This document shows, one piece after another, positions 7,519 to 16,303 of a stretch of 52,952 nt of DNA (the first letter of the stretch is position 1; each line of letters opens with the position of its first letter). The position numbers were made by a program, and so were the translations under genes. The notes below the pieces were generated by a model that was given only the letters and a program-made list of their open reading frames with translations, made no database searches and had not been told where the DNA came from. The DNA comes from an uncultured Ruminiclostridium sp. (GTDB taxonomy: Bacteria; Bacillota; Clostridia; Oscillospirales; Ruminococcaceae): NCBI GenBank assembly GCA_944386545.1, contig CALXBK010000009.1, forward strand, positions 1 to 52,952. Direction: 5' to 3'.

Positions 7519-9177
7519 TCAATCTTCAAATACCGCACCTTTATCCGAGCCTGCAACCAGCCTTGCGTAACGCTTGAGATAACCGTCGAGCACTCTTTCG
7601 GGCTTTGTCACGCCCTTTGCCCTTCTTCTTGCAATTTCCTCGTCGTCAACGAGAAGCTCAATGCTTCTTGCGGGGATATTGATGTGGATTTTATCGCCGC
7701 TTTTAACATAGGCAATAAGTCCGCCCTCTGCCGCCTCGGGTGAAACATGGCCCACTGCCGCGCCTCTGCTTGCTCCGCTGAAGCGTCCGTCCGTGATAAG
7801 CGCAACGCTTCCGTCAAGTCCCTTGCCGACGATTGCCGCGGTGGGCGCTAACATCTCAGGCATACCGGGGCCGCCCTTAGGTCCTTCATAGCGGATAACC
7901 ACTACGTCTCCGGGGATTATGACGTTGTTAAGAATTGCGTCAACCGCGTCCTGCTCTCCATCAAAAACCTTTGCAGTACCCGTAAAGTCCATCATTTCGG
8001 GCTTTACCGCACCCTGCTTTACAACCGAGCCGTTCAGGGCCAAATTGCCGCTTAAAATGGCGATGCCGCCGTCCTTTCTTATCGGGTTTTCGCAGGTGTG
8101 GATTATCGTTCCGTCTGCGGGCATAGCATTGTCAATTCTTTGCTGCTGTGTGCCGCTGACTGTCAGCACATCGGTGTTTATGTGACCGCCCTTTGCAAGC
8201 TCGCGGATAACCGCCTGGATACCGCCGACATCGTTTAAATCGGTGATAAACACATCGCTTGCGGGGTTGAGCTTTGACAGCTGGGGCGTTGTCTTGCTCA
8301 TTGCCTCAATATCCGAAAGCTTGATGTCCGTGCCTGCCTCGTGCGCTATTGCAAGCAGATGAAGCACGGTATTGGAGGATGCGCCTATTGCCATATCGGT
8401 AGCGAGCGCATTGAGCATATTCTTTCTTGTGATAATGTCCTTTGCCTTTATTCCCTGCTTTACAAGCTCTACTATGCGTTCGCCCGTTTCCTTTGCAAGG
8501 CGGCGTCTTGCGGCATTTACCGCAGGCTCTGTTCCCGAAAACGGGAGCGCCAGTCCGACAGCCTCTGTAAGGCAATTCATGGAGTTTGCCGTATACATAC
8601 CCGAGCATGAGCCGCAGGTGGGGCAAGCGTTGTTTTCAAAATCCGAAAGCTGAGCCTCACCTATTTCGCCGTTTGAGAATTTGCCTATCGCTTCGTAAAT
8701 CTCGCTATAACCCACTCTCTTGCCCATAGCCTTGCCGGGATTCATCGGGCCGCCGCTTACGAATATGGAGGGCAGATTAAGTCTTGCCGCCGCCATAATC
8801 ATACCGGGTACAATCTTGTCACAGTTGGGTATGAACACAACGCCGTCAAGCGGGTGAGCCGTCAGCATTACCTCAATGCTGTCGCAGATAAGCTCGCGGG
8901 AGGCAAGAGAGTATCTCATTCCCCTGTGATTCATTGCCAGACCGTCGCACACGCCGATAGTAAAAAATTCAAACGGCACGCCGCCCGCATTTCTTATTCC
9001 GTCCTTTACATGTCTTGAAATATCATGCAGATGGGAATGTCCCGGCACATAGTCGCTTGCCGCGCACACTACCGCAATAAAGGGCTTGTTCATCTCGCTG
9101 TCCGTTACGCCGAGCGCCTTTAATAACGCTCTGTGAGGAGTTCTGTCAGCTCCGCTTTTTATAAGATCGCTTCTCAT
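7519..9177 (-). CDS. ilvD: Dihydroxy-acid dehydratase
   Basis: IlvD (552 residues, normal length) dehydrates 2,3-dihydroxy acids to the 2-keto acids in isoleucine, valine and pantothenate synthesis; cytoplasmic Fe-S enzyme. Cluster-ligand motifs are seen: CDG at about 77, CDK at 119-121 and [19 protein letters not shown] with Cys185/188/191. The C-terminal substrate region [24 protein letters not shown] is intact apart from the family-typical TDGRFSG form. The ATG start has an AAAGGAACGG site. It is the third gene of manA-glucokinase-ilvD, 21 bp behind the glucokinase. The sugar-enzyme neighbours do not share a pathway with it, so cotranscription is by position only. Confidence 0.97.
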   Translation of the reverse strand: MRSDLIKSGADRTPHRALLKALGVTDSEMNKPFIAVVCAASDYVPGHSHLHDISRHVKDGIRNAGGVPFEFFTIGVCDGLAMNHRGMRYSLASRELICDSIEVMLTAHPLDGVVFIPNCDKIVPGMIMAAARLNLPSIFVSGGPMNPGKAMGKRVGYSEIYEAIGKFSNGEIGEAQLSDFENNACPTCGSCSGMYTANSMNCLTEAVGLALPFSGTEPAVNAARRRLAKETGERIVELVKQGIKAKDIITRKNMLNALATDMAIGASSNTVLHLLAIAHEAGTDIKLSDIEAMSKTTPQLSKLNPASDVFITDLNDVGGIQAVIRELAKGGHINTDVLTVSGTQQQRIDNAMPADGTIIHTCENPIRKDGGIAILSGNLALNGSVVKQGAVKPEMMDFTGTAKVFDGEQDAVDAILNNVIIPGDVVVIRYEGPKGGPGMPEMLAPTAAIVGKGLDGSVALITDGRFSGASRGAAVGHVSPEAAEGGLIAYVKSGDKIHINIPARSIELLVDDEEIARRRAKGVTKPERVLDGYLKRYARLVAGSDKGAVFED

Positions 9178-9198
9178 AGTTTTACCGTTCCTTTTATT

Positions 9199-10152
9199 TT
9201 ACTTTTTTCCGAGCATTGCGCTGCCTATCATTCCCGCCTCGTTAGCAAGGGTGCATATCACTATCTCGGTATTTTTCTTGCTGTCCTTGGAGTAAATCTC
9301 CTTTGCCACAAGGCTTTTGAGGGGCTTGAGCAGATTATCGCCCTCGTTGCACACTCCACCGCCGATGCAAAGAATATCCGGCTGGAATATGTTTATGACA
9401 TTGGTTATTCCGCAGGCAAGGTATTTTATGTACTTCGACACAACCTCCATGCCCTCCGGGTCTCCGAGCTTTGCCGCATTGAAGGCTGTCCGTGCGGAAA
9501 TTTTTCCGTCCCTGTCAACCATCTCGTGCAGTCTGCCCGTGGGATATTTTTCTATCATCTCGTCCGTCATGCGGACAAGCCCGGTAGCAGAGGCATACGC
9601 TTCAAAGCAGCCTTTTCTGCCGCAGGTACACTGCGCACCGTCAACCTCAATAACCGTGTGACCTATCTCGCCGCCCGCATTATTTGAGCCTTTGTATATC
9701 TCGCCGTTGATGATAACGCCCGCGCCCACTCCCGTACCGAGGGTAAGCACCACGGCGTTTGTCGCACCCTTTGCCGCGCCCGCAAGATATTCTCCGTAAG
9801 CGGCGGCGTTAGCGTCATTTTCAAGAATTATCCGCTTGCCGGTAAAATACTCCGACAAATCCTTTGCAAGCGGAGCGTTCTTCCAGCCTAAGTTATTGGA
9901 ATACAGCACAACGCCCTTTTCGCTGTCCATGCTTCCCGGACAGCCTATGCCGATGGTTTTTATTCTCTCAATCGGCTCGCCCGACAGCTCTGTCGCCTGC
10001 TCTATCGCCTGCTTTACCGTTTTAAGCACGCTTTGATAGCCGTCCTTTGCTTTGGTCTTAAGCGAAACATGAGCAACAAGCTGTGCGTTTTCGTCCACAA
10101 CGCCTGCCTTTACATTTGTACCGCCTATGTCAACACCGATATAATATTTCAT
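9199..10152 (-). CDS. glcK: ROK-family glucokinase
   Basis: This 317-residue ATP-dependent sugar kinase probably phosphorylates glucose in the cytoplasm. ROK features are complete: phosphate-binding DIGGTNVKAGV at 8-18, a sugar-binding ENDANAAAYGE segment near 130-140, LGTGVGAG, a glucose-contacting GGEIGHTVIEVDG, and the Zn motif CTCGRKGCFEAYAS near 185-198. Presence of the Zn motif separates glucokinases from distant ROK kinases, but fructose or mannose specificity cannot be excluded. It sits 34 bp downstream of manA, which suits entry of hexoses, including mannose, into glycolysis. Confidence 0.92.
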   Translation of the reverse strand: MKYYIGVDIGGTNVKAGVVDENAQLVAHVSLKTKAKDGYQSVLKTVKQAIEQATELSGEPIERIKTIGIGCPGSMDSEKGVVLYSNNLGWKNAPLAKDLSEYFTGKRIILENDANAAAYGEYLAGAAKGATNAVVLTLGTGVGAGVIINGEIYKGSNNAGGEIGHTVIEVDGAQCTCGRKGCFEAYASATGLVRMTDEMIEKYPTGRLHEMVDRDGKISARTAFNAAKLGDPEGMEVVSKYIKYLACGITNVINIFQPDILCIGGGVCNEGDNLLKPLKSLVAKEIYSKDSKKNTEIVICTLANEAGMIGSAMLGKK

Positions 10153-10186
10153 AAATACACCGCCATTTCCCGTAAATTAAAAGCGA

Positions 10187-11137
10187 TTAAATCATATCCG
10201 TAACGATTACTTCGACGCTTCCGCTTATTTCATATTCTCCGTTTCCTGCGGGAATAAAGAAGCTGTCGCCCTTTCTTGCATTCATGCCGCCGACCTTGCC
10301 GCTTCCGTCAAGCACAAGCACGCTGTTGAAGGATTTTTCAGACGCAGTGAGCTTAACTGTGCCGTCAGCCTTAATCTTATTTACGTTGAAATACTCACAG
10401 GAGCGAAGCAGAGTTTTCTCTCCGCCCTCTATCGCCATGGGCGTACCCTCAGGCTTTGTATCATATTTCGGAGGGCAAAGCTCGGTTACTTCTATCGCCT
10501 TGTTGATATGAAGCTGTCTGGGCTTGCCGTCTGCGCCCACTCTGCCGTAGTCGTATACACGATAAGTAGTATTGGAGTTCTGCTGAATTTCGGCAATGAG
10601 TATGCCCTTGCCGATAGCGTGGAGCGTTCCCGCTTCTATAAAGAACACGTCGCCCTTGTGTACGGGTACGTTGTTTGTCACCTCAAGCAGCGTGTCACTC
10701 TTTATTCTCTGCTCAAATTCATCTCTCGATATTTCTTTTTCAAAGCCGTAAATGAGCTGTGCGCCCTCGTCGCAGTCAACGATATACCACATTTCGGTCT
10801 TGCCGTACTCGCCCTCAACCCTCATTGCGTAATCGTTATTGGGGTGAACCTGTACCGAGAGGTTATCCTTTGCGTCAATCAGCTTTATAAGCACGGGGAA
10901 ATATTCAAATCTGTCACACGCCGTACCGAGCGCCGCCTTGTTAGCCTTTAAATATTCGGTAAGCGTCTTTCCCTTATACGCGCCGTTGTCAATCACGCTC
11001 TCGCCGTCCTTGTGGCAGGAAAGCTCCCAGCTCTCCGCTATCTTATCGGCAGAGGAAGCCTTGTAATATTCTTCTCTCAGTCTGTTGCCTCCCCACAAAT
11101 AATCCTTGCAGGGTGCAATAAGCTTTAAAATTTCCAT
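10187..11137 (-). CDS. manA: Mannose-6-phosphate isomerase, class I
   Basis: The 316-residue short Firmicute form interconverts mannose-6-phosphate and fructose-6-phosphate. Zn ligands typical of class I are visible: SVQVHPNNDYA (Gln and His), KTEMWYI (Glu) and GTLHAIGKG (His). The cupin core is followed by a short C-terminal beta domain. It leads the operon manA-glucokinase-ilvD behind a promoter at 11213-11241. Together with the GH26/GH2 genes at 35-39 kb it would let the cell use mannose from mannans, although the two loci are 24 kb apart. Confidence 0.95.
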   Translation of the reverse strand: MEILKLIAPCKDYLWGGNRLREEYYKASSADKIAESWELSCHKDGESVIDNGAYKGKTLTEYLKANKAALGTACDRFEYFPVLIKLIDAKDNLSVQVHPNNDYAMRVEGEYGKTEMWYIVDCDEGAQLIYGFEKEISRDEFEQRIKSDTLLEVTNNVPVHKGDVFFIEAGTLHAIGKGILIAEIQQNSNTTYRVYDYGRVGADGKPRQLHINKAIEVTELCPPKYDTKPEGTPMAIEGGEKTLLRSCEYFNVNKIKADGTVKLTASEKSFNSVLVLDGSGKVGGMNARKGDSFFIPAGNGEYEISGSVEVIVTDMI

Positions 11138-11212
11138 ATTTGTTCTCCTTTAAAAAAATACCTGAGGCTGATTTATTAATTCCGCCGGAGCGGGGATAAT
11201 CGTATCAAGTTA

Positions 11213-11241
11213 ATTATATCACAGACGCACCGAAAAGTCTA
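11213..11241 (-). promoter_or_regulatory. manA operon promoter
   Basis: Leftward -35 TAGACT, 17-bp spacer, -10 TATAAT. The -10 is perfect and the -35 matches 4 of 6. It ends about 75 bp before the manA start. Confidence 0.6.
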
Positions 11242-11271
11242 TTAAAATCTTGACATTTTACAAAAAATAAG

Positions 11272-11530
11272 TTATATTAGTACATGCTAAATAACTGCCC
11301 TTCGGACAGTTATTAGCTGAAAATCCTGTAAAAAGGATTTTCAGCGGCACAAATCAAAGATTTGCGCCGCATTCCCTGATTAGTGTCTGCTTTTGCCGCC
11401 GCTAACGGGCGGCAATGTGCAAGGATTTCGGCATTTTTAGCTTATAATCCTTGCACATAACAACTGAAAAAGTACTCCGAAGCAAAGCTTCTGCGTGCTT
11501 TTTCAGCTGTTGAGCAGACACTGTATTAAA
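11272..11530. repeat. Multi-hairpin intergenic element, copy A
   Basis: This is one of two related non-coding copies (the other at 14679-14934). Left part, three hairpins: AATAACTG/CAGTTATT; a perfect 11-bp stem GCTGAAAATCC/GGATTTTCAGC; GCGGCACAAATC/GATTTGCGCCGC with one mismatch. Right part: a 9-bp closing stem AGTGTCTGC (11382-11390) with GCAGACACT (11514-11522) enclosing three hairpins: GCCGCC/GGCGGC, TGTGCAAGGATT/AATCCTTGCACA and CTGAAAAAG/CTTTTTCAG. The outermost ends are an imperfect terminal inverted repeat (TTATATTAGT against ACTGTATTAA). It lies between the divergent manA and LUD genes. No open frame and no known RNA family recognised. Confidence 0.85.
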
Positions 11531-11567
11531 AGCAATGTAAGCTTTATTTGCGGAAAGGATAAATATT

Positions 11568-12203
11568 ATGAACGAAAATGTAAAAGCGGCTCTGAAAATA
11601 AGAGCGCAAAAGGTTATTGCCGCACTTGAAAGAAACAATATGAAGGGCTACCTTGTAGATACTCTGCAGCAGGCCAAGGAGCTTATCGCAGAGCTTATAA
11701 AGGACGATCGGCTGATTGTGTCGGGCGGCTCGGTAACTCTCAAGGAAACGGGCATACAGCAATTCCTCAGCGAAAACTATCCCGCATATGCAGACAGGGA
11801 AAAGCTCTCCCCCGACGAGATAAACGAGCTGTACAGAAAGGCGTTCAGCGCAGATACATACTTTGCAAGCACCAACGCCGTTACGGAATCCGGCGAGCTT
11901 TACAATGTGGACGGTACGGGCAACCGTGTAGCGGCAATGATTTTCGGGCCTAAGCAGGTTATCATCGTTGCGGGACTCAACAAAATCGTCACCGACCTTC
12001 ATGCGGCGGTTGACAGGCTTGAAACTATTGCCTCCCCCGCAAACTGCGTGCGCCTTGACAGAAACACTCCCTGCGCAAAAACCGGCAGGTGCGCTCACTG
12101 CATGAGCGAACAAAGAATTTGCTCGGACTATGTAATCATGGCTCACCAGAGAGATAAGGACAGAATTAAGGTTATCTTCATAGCTGACGAGTACGGATAT
12201 TAA
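11568..12203 (+). CDS. LUD-domain (LutC/YkgG-like) protein
   Basis: This 211-residue protein has an N-terminal helical region and a NagB/RpiA-like alpha/beta fold with GGSVTLKETGI (about 53-63), STNAVTESGELYNVDGTGNRVAA and FGPKQVIIVAGLNKIV. These are the hallmarks of LUD domain proteins related to LutC of lactate oxidation. A Cys cluster follows near the C-terminus (NCVRLDRNTPC, GRCAHC, QRICSDYVI), as in the single-gene Clostridia forms. The lutA and lutB partners are absent here, so a role in lactate use is not supported; function open. ATG start with GGAAAGGAT, 38 bp after hairpin element A. Confidence 0.85.
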   Translation: MNENVKAALKIRAQKVIAALERNNMKGYLVDTLQQAKELIAELIKDDRLIVSGGSVTLKETGIQQFLSENYPAYADREKLSPDEINELYRKAFSADTYFASTNAVTESGELYNVDGTGNRVAAMIFGPKQVIIVAGLNKIVTDLHAAVDRLETIASPANCVRLDRNTPCAKTGRCAHCMSEQRICSDYVIMAHQRDKDRIKVIFIADEYGY

Positions 12204-12221
12204 TGAAGATGCCATTCATGC

Positions 12222-12260
12222 AAAAATGCCTTGCGGATTTTTCCGCAAGGCATTTGTTAT
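12222..12260 (+). terminator. Bidirectional terminator between LUD gene and mreB
   Basis: A perfect 14-bp stem AAATGCCTTGCGGA/TCCGCAAGGCATTT with a TTTT loop, flanked by A-run and T-rich sides, lies between the convergent genes. A second hairpin (GCCGCACAAAG/CTTTGTGCGG, 12266-12301) lies beside the mreB stop but lacks a T-run. Confidence 0.8.
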
Positions 12261-12306
12261 GGCAACGCCGCACAAAGCCGTCAGGCGGTCTTTGTGCGGT
12301 GTCGCC

Positions 12307-13323
12307 TTATTTATATCTGTAAAGCGAAATCTTCTGGAAGCCGTCAAGCAATTCATCGGTGTAGTCAAACGCCTTTGAAACGCCCCTTGCAACGCACTCA
12401 ATCGGATTGTCCGCAACACGGCAGGGCGCGCCGATCTTTTGCGAGATAAGCTCAGGCAGACCTTTGAGCATTGCGCCGCCGCCCGTGAGGACAATGCCGC
12501 TTGTGAGAATATCGCCTACAAGCTCAGGCGGCGTCTGCTCAAAAACTTCCCTTACCTTGTCGATTATCTCGTTTACACTGTCGATAAGGAAATCGTACAT
12601 ATCCCTATCCGTCACCTCTATGCTTTCCGGAAGTCCCTTAATGAGATGTCTGCCCTTTACGGTTATCCTGTTTTCGCCCGTAGGGTCAAAGACATTTGTT
12701 ATCTGCTTTTTGGCATTTTCTGCGGTCTTTTCTCCGACAAGCACCTTGTATTTCATGGTAATTCCTCTTATGATTGCGGCGTCAAACTTATTCCCCGCCA
12801 TTTTAAGAGAACAGCTTTTTACAATACCGTTAAAGGAAACCACCGCAATATCCGATGTGCCTCCGCCTATATCCACTACCATTGAGCCGCTGGGCTTTGA
12901 AATGTCCACGCCTGCGCCTAAAAGTGCGGCGATAGGCTCTTCGATTATGAATACCTTGCGTGCGCCTGCGGAAAGTGCCGCTTCAACCACAGCCCTGTTT
13001 TCAACGTCTGTTACCGAGGAGGGTACGCAGAGAATAATTCTCGGCTTTACCAGTCTGCCCATAACCTTGCGGATAAACTCCACAATCATCGCTTCGGTCA
13101 TTACATTGTCGGAGATAACTCCGTCCTTGAGTGGCTTTACCGCAACGATGTATTCGGGCGTTCTGCCTATCATTTTGTACGCCTCATTACCGACAGCCAA
13201 AACGCACTGCTTTTTCTTGTCGTATGCAACAACGGAAGGCTCATTTACAACTATTCCCTTGTTGCCCATTGTGATTATTATGTTGGCAGTCCCTAAATCA
13301 ATTCCTATATCCGTAGCAGCCAT
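12307..13323 (-). CDS. mreB: MreB/Mbl-type cell-shape actin
   Basis: This 338-residue bacterial actin guides lateral wall synthesis at the inner membrane face. Actin-fold ATP motifs are present: DIGIDLGTANIII at 5-17 (phosphate 1), MVVDIGGGTSDIAVVSF near 148-164 (phosphate 2) and SGIVLTGGGAMLKGLPEL near 287-304 (adenosine). MreB, Mbl and MreBH cannot be separated without a tree. The mreCD partners are not next to it, which favours an Mbl/MreBH-like paralogue. It follows cca by 12 bp and is probably cotranscribed with it. ATG start with GAAAGGAG. Confidence 0.93.
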   Translation of the reverse strand: MAATDIGIDLGTANIIITMGNKGIVVNEPSVVAYDKKKQCVLAVGNEAYKMIGRTPEYIVAVKPLKDGVISDNVMTEAMIVEFIRKVMGRLVKPRIILCVPSSVTDVENRAVVEAALSAGARKVFIIEEPIAALLGAGVDISKPSGSMVVDIGGGTSDIAVVSFNGIVKSCSLKMAGNKFDAAIIRGITMKYKVLVGEKTAENAKKQITNVFDPTGENRITVKGRHLIKGLPESIEVTDRDMYDFLIDSVNEIIDKVREVFEQTPPELVGDILTSGIVLTGGGAMLKGLPELISQKIGAPCRVADNPIECVARGVSKAFDYTDELLDGFQKISLYRYK

Positions 13324-13335
13324 TCAGTTCTCCTT

Positions 13336-14658
13336 TCAGTTACTCCTATTTATTTCTTCAAGCCTTTTTAAAAGCTCCTGCCTGTCGTTTTTACATTCGC
13401 CGTCCAGCACGCTGTCGAGCAAAAGGTCAAGCATTCTGCCTATCTGCTCGCCCTTATAGCCCATTTTAACAAGGTCGCCGCCCTTTACCTCAAGGTCGGA
13501 CATTTTAAGCGGGGCGTTATGCTTTAAATATTCCCTTGCGCTGTGTTCAATTCCCTCAAAATGCAGGGTTAGCCGACGGTATGCCTCTGCCTTTGAGCTA
13601 TTGTCAAAGCGGTGGATTTTAAGCAAATCGAAATAATTCTCCTCGCCGTATTTTGCAAGACCGCGTCTTATACTGCGCTCGGTGTCCTCCATCACTATAC
13701 TGTGATTTTCAATTAGAAACAGCACCTTTGAGATTACCTTTTTGGGAAATCTCAGCCTTGTGAGTATTGTCTGCGCCATATCACGGCTAACCGCAGCATG
13801 GCCGTGAAAATGCCCCGCACCGTCACGCATAAAGAAGCACCTCGGCTTTCCTATATCGTGAAGCAGCATAGTAAGGCGGTAAATAAGCGTTGGCTCTGCT
13901 GCCGCAACAGCTCCCGCAATGTGGGCATATACCGTCCTGTCGTGATACTTAGAACGTTGCTCAAAGCCTATGCAGGGGCGGATTTCGGGAATTATTTCCC
14001 TTATTATGTCGCAGTAATTTATAAGAATATCATAGCACTCGCCCGTGAGTATTCCGCAAAGCTCGGCGTTAATTCTTTCCGCAGAGATGTAATCAAGCAG
14101 GTAGCTCATACGGTGCACCGCGTCGCTTGTGTCCCTGTCCAGCGTGAAATTGTAGCGTGAGGCAAACCTCAGCGCACGCAATATTCTCAGCCCATCCTCG
14201 TTGAAGCGTTCCTCAGGATTTCCGACGCACCGAATTATTCCCGCTTTGAGGTCAGCCTTGCCGCCGAACATGTCGATTATTCCCCTTTCGGTGTTGTACG
14301 CCATGGCGTTTATCGTAAAGTCGCGGCGTACAAGGTCCTGCTCAAGATTTGAGGAAAATCCCACGGCAGACGGGTGTCTGTGGTCGCGGTAATCGCTCTC
14401 GCTTCTGAAAGCAGTTATCTCAACCGGCTTGCCGTCAAGTATTACCGTTACGGTGCCGTGCTTTATCCCGATTGTCAGCAGCTTATGAGAGGAGAAAATC
14501 TGCATTATCTGCTCGGGCAATGCCGATGTCGCTATATCATAATCATCGGGGCATTGCCCCAGCAGGTAATCCCTTACGCAGCCGCCTACGCAGTAAGCCT
14601 CATAACCGCATTTTTCGAGCTTGCTTATTACATATTGAACGTATGCGGGCAGCTTCAT
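13336..14658 (-). CDS. cca: CCA tRNA nucleotidyltransferase with HD domain
   Basis: This 440-residue protein adds or repairs the 3' CCA of tRNA. The class II nucleotidyltransferase head is complete: YCVGGCVRDYLLG (about 22-34), the catalytic pair in PDDYDIATSA, and RRDFTINAMAYN. RNA-binding ENEDGLRILRALRF follows (here FNEDGLRILRALRF). An HD phosphohydrolase motif LLHDIGKPRCF lies near 265. Poly(A) polymerase activity is unlikely in this phylum. The ATG has AAGGAGTAAATC. The hairpin element copy B ends 20 bp before it, so the element would form most of its leader if transcription starts upstream. The promoter could not be located. Confidence 0.95.
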   Translation of the reverse strand: MKLPAYVQYVISKLEKCGYEAYCVGGCVRDYLLGQCPDDYDIATSALPEQIMQIFSSHKLLTIGIKHGTVTVILDGKPVEITAFRSESDYRDHRHPSAVGFSSNLEQDLVRRDFTINAMAYNTERGIIDMFGGKADLKAGIIRCVGNPEERFNEDGLRILRALRFASRYNFTLDRDTSDAVHRMSYLLDYISAERINAELCGILTGECYDILINYCDIIREIIPEIRPCIGFEQRSKYHDRTVYAHIAGAVAAAEPTLIYRLTMLLHDIGKPRCFFMRDGAGHFHGHAAVSRDMAQTILTRLRFPKKVISKVLFLIENHSIVMEDTERSIRRGLAKYGEENYFDLLKIHRFDNSSKAEAYRRLTLHFEGIEHSAREYLKHNAPLKMSDLEVKGGDLVKMGYKGEQIGRMLDLLLDSVLDGECKNDRQELLKRLEEINRSN

Positions 14659-14678
14659 GATTTACTCCTTAAAAAACT

Positions 14679-14934
14679 TATATAGTACGTACTCAATAAC
14701 TGCCCCTCGGACAGTTATTGGCCGAAAATCCCGTAAAACAGGTTTTTCAGAGGTACAAATCAAGGATTTGTTCCGTACTTCCTGATTAGTGTCTGCTTTT
14801 GCCGCCGCTAACGGGCGGCAAGGTGCAAGGATTTTCGGCTGAAACGCCCAAAAATCCTGCACTCAACATCTGAAAAAGCACTTAAAAGCTTTGCTTCGGA
14901 GTGCTTTTTCAGATATTGAGCAGACACTATATAA
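14679..14934. repeat. Multi-hairpin intergenic element, copy B
   Basis: Second copy, same orientation as 11272-11530. The closing stem AGTGTCTGC (14788-14796)/GCAGACACT (14920-14928) and first inner hairpin (GCCGCC, six-base loop GCTAAC, GGCGGC) are identical to copy A. The other arms keep their pairing with sequence change, for example GTGCAAGGATTTT/AAAATCCTGCAC. The third arm is CTGAAAAAGCACT/AGTGCTTTTTCAG. Ends form an inverted repeat TTATATAGT/ACTATATAA. It lies between the tuf terminator and cca. No coding potential. Confidence 0.85.
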
Positions 14935-14965
14935 AAACAATATCCGCTTGTGAAAGCGGATATTG
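14933..14965 (-). terminator. tuf terminator
   Basis: On the minus strand CAATATCCGCTT pairs with AAGCGGATATTG and is followed by TTTTTATA. It abuts the right end of hairpin element B. Confidence 0.9.
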
Positions 14966-14998
14966 CCTTATATAATAAGCTAAACGCTTATCAGTCAA

Positions 14999-16201
14999 TT
15001 ATTCGTTGATAGCTGTAACTACGCCCGAACCTACCGTTCTGCCGCCTTCACGGATAGCGAAACGAAGACCTTCCTCAATAGCGATGGGAGTGATGAGCTC
15101 AACATCCATAGTTACGTTATCGCCGGGGATGCACATTTCCTTGTCAGCGGGAAGTGTGATTACGCCGGTAACGTCAGTTGTTCTGAAGAAGAACTGAGGT
15201 CTGTAGTTTGAGAAGAAAGGAGTATGACGTCCGCCTTCTTCTTTCTTAAGAACGTAAACCTGGCCCTTGAATTTCTTGTGGGGATGGATAGAACCGGGCT
15301 TGCAGAGTACCTGGCCACGCTCGATTTCGCTTCTCTGAATACCACGGAGAAGAGCACCGATGTTGTCGCCTGCCTCAGCAAAGTCAAGGAGCTTACGGAA
15401 CATTTCGATACCGGTTACAACGGTCTGCTTGGGCTCATCGATAAGACCTGTGATTTCAACAGTGTCGTTGAGCTTAAGAACACCACGCTCTACTCTGCCG
15501 GTTGCAACGGTACCACGGCCGGTGATGGTCATAGTATCCTCAACAGGCATAAGGAAGGGCTGGTCAGCCTTACGGTCAGGAGTAGGAATGTAGTCGTCAA
15601 CAGCGTTCATGAGCTCGATGATGCATGCGTACTCAGGAGCGTTGATGTCGTTGCTTGCACAGTCAAGAGCAACCTTAGCGGAACCGCGGATTACGGGGAT
15701 GTCATCGCCGGGGAAGTCGTGGCTGGAAAGTGTATCACGGATATCCATCTCAACGAGGTCGAGAAGCTCGGGATCGTCAACGTCGTCGCACTTGTTGATG
15801 AATACAACCATTGCGGGAACGCCTACCTGGTGAGCGAGAAGGATATGCTCCTTGGTCTGAGCCATAGGACCGTCTGTACCTGCAACTACGAGGATAGCGC
15901 CGTCCATCTGAGCTGCACCTGTGATCATGTTCTTGATGTAGTCAGCGTGTCCGGGGCAGTCAACGTGTGCATAGTGACGCTTGTCAGTCTCGTATTCAAC
16001 GTGAGCTGTGTTGATTGTGATACCACGCTCTCTTTCCTCGGGAGCCTTATCGATCATATCGTATGCTTCGAACTGAGCATAGCCCTTGAGAGAAAGAACC
16101 TTGGTGATAGCTGCTGTTAATGTTGTCTTGCCGTGGTCTACGTGACCGATTGTACCAATGTTTACGTGGGGCTTGGTACGTTCAAATTTCTGCTTTGCCA
16201 T
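14999..16201 (-). CDS. tuf: Elongation factor Tu
   Basis: EF-Tu (400 residues, full length) delivers aminoacyl-tRNA to the ribosome as a GTPase. The G motifs are intact: [10 protein letters not shown] (G1, about 18-27), DCPGHADY (G3) and NKCD (G4). Domains II and III follow and the protein ends SGVVTAINE. It is the last gene of the rpsL-rpsG-fusA-tuf cluster. The 102-bp gap to fusA carries its own promoter (16244-16272), so it can be expressed above the rest. ATG with a GGAGGTAAATTCC site. Confidence 0.99.
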   Translation of the reverse strand: MAKQKFERTKPHVNIGTIGHVDHGKTTLTAAITKVLSLKGYAQFEAYDMIDKAPEERERGITINTAHVEYETDKRHYAHVDCPGHADYIKNMITGAAQMDGAILVVAGTDGPMAQTKEHILLAHQVGVPAMVVFINKCDDVDDPELLDLVEMDIRDTLSSHDFPGDDIPVIRGSAKVALDCASNDINAPEYACIIELMNAVDDYIPTPDRKADQPFLMPVEDTMTITGRGTVATGRVERGVLKLNDTVEITGLIDEPKQTVVTGIEMFRKLLDFAEAGDNIGALLRGIQRSEIERGQVLCKPGSIHPHKKFKGQVYVLKKEEGGRHTPFFSNYRPQFFFRTTDVTGVITLPADKEMCIPGDNVTMDVELITPIAIEEGLRFAIREGGRTVGSGVVTAINE

Positions 16202-16243
16202 TGGAATTTACCTCCTTAGTTTGTGTGTATTCCATACACTGAT

Positions 16244-16272
16244 ATTTTAACAGAAAATCTCATAAAAAACAA
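16244..16272 (-). promoter_or_regulatory. tuf internal promoter
   Basis: Leftward -35 TTGTTT, 17-bp spacer, -10 TAAAAT in the fusA-tuf gap. Extra tuf expression from its own promoter is usual in bacteria. The site is judged by sequence only. Confidence 0.6.
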
Positions 16273-16303
16273 GTACTTTTTGTACATTGTTTAAATTTTT
16301 TTA

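Noticed and set aside
11272..11530. tRNA or known riboswitch in the four-way junction
   Set aside because: Arm lengths and loops do not match a tRNA (no T-loop TTC, no anticodon arm of 5 bp), and no riboswitch core was recognised.
11544..12215. 223-codon minus-strand frame opposite the LUD gene
   Set aside because: The plus-strand gene has clear family motifs, start site and terminator; the antisense frame has no recognisable content.
11272..14934. CRISPR array from the repeated hairpins
   Set aside because: Only two dispersed copies 3 kb apart, no spacers of regular length and no cas genes.
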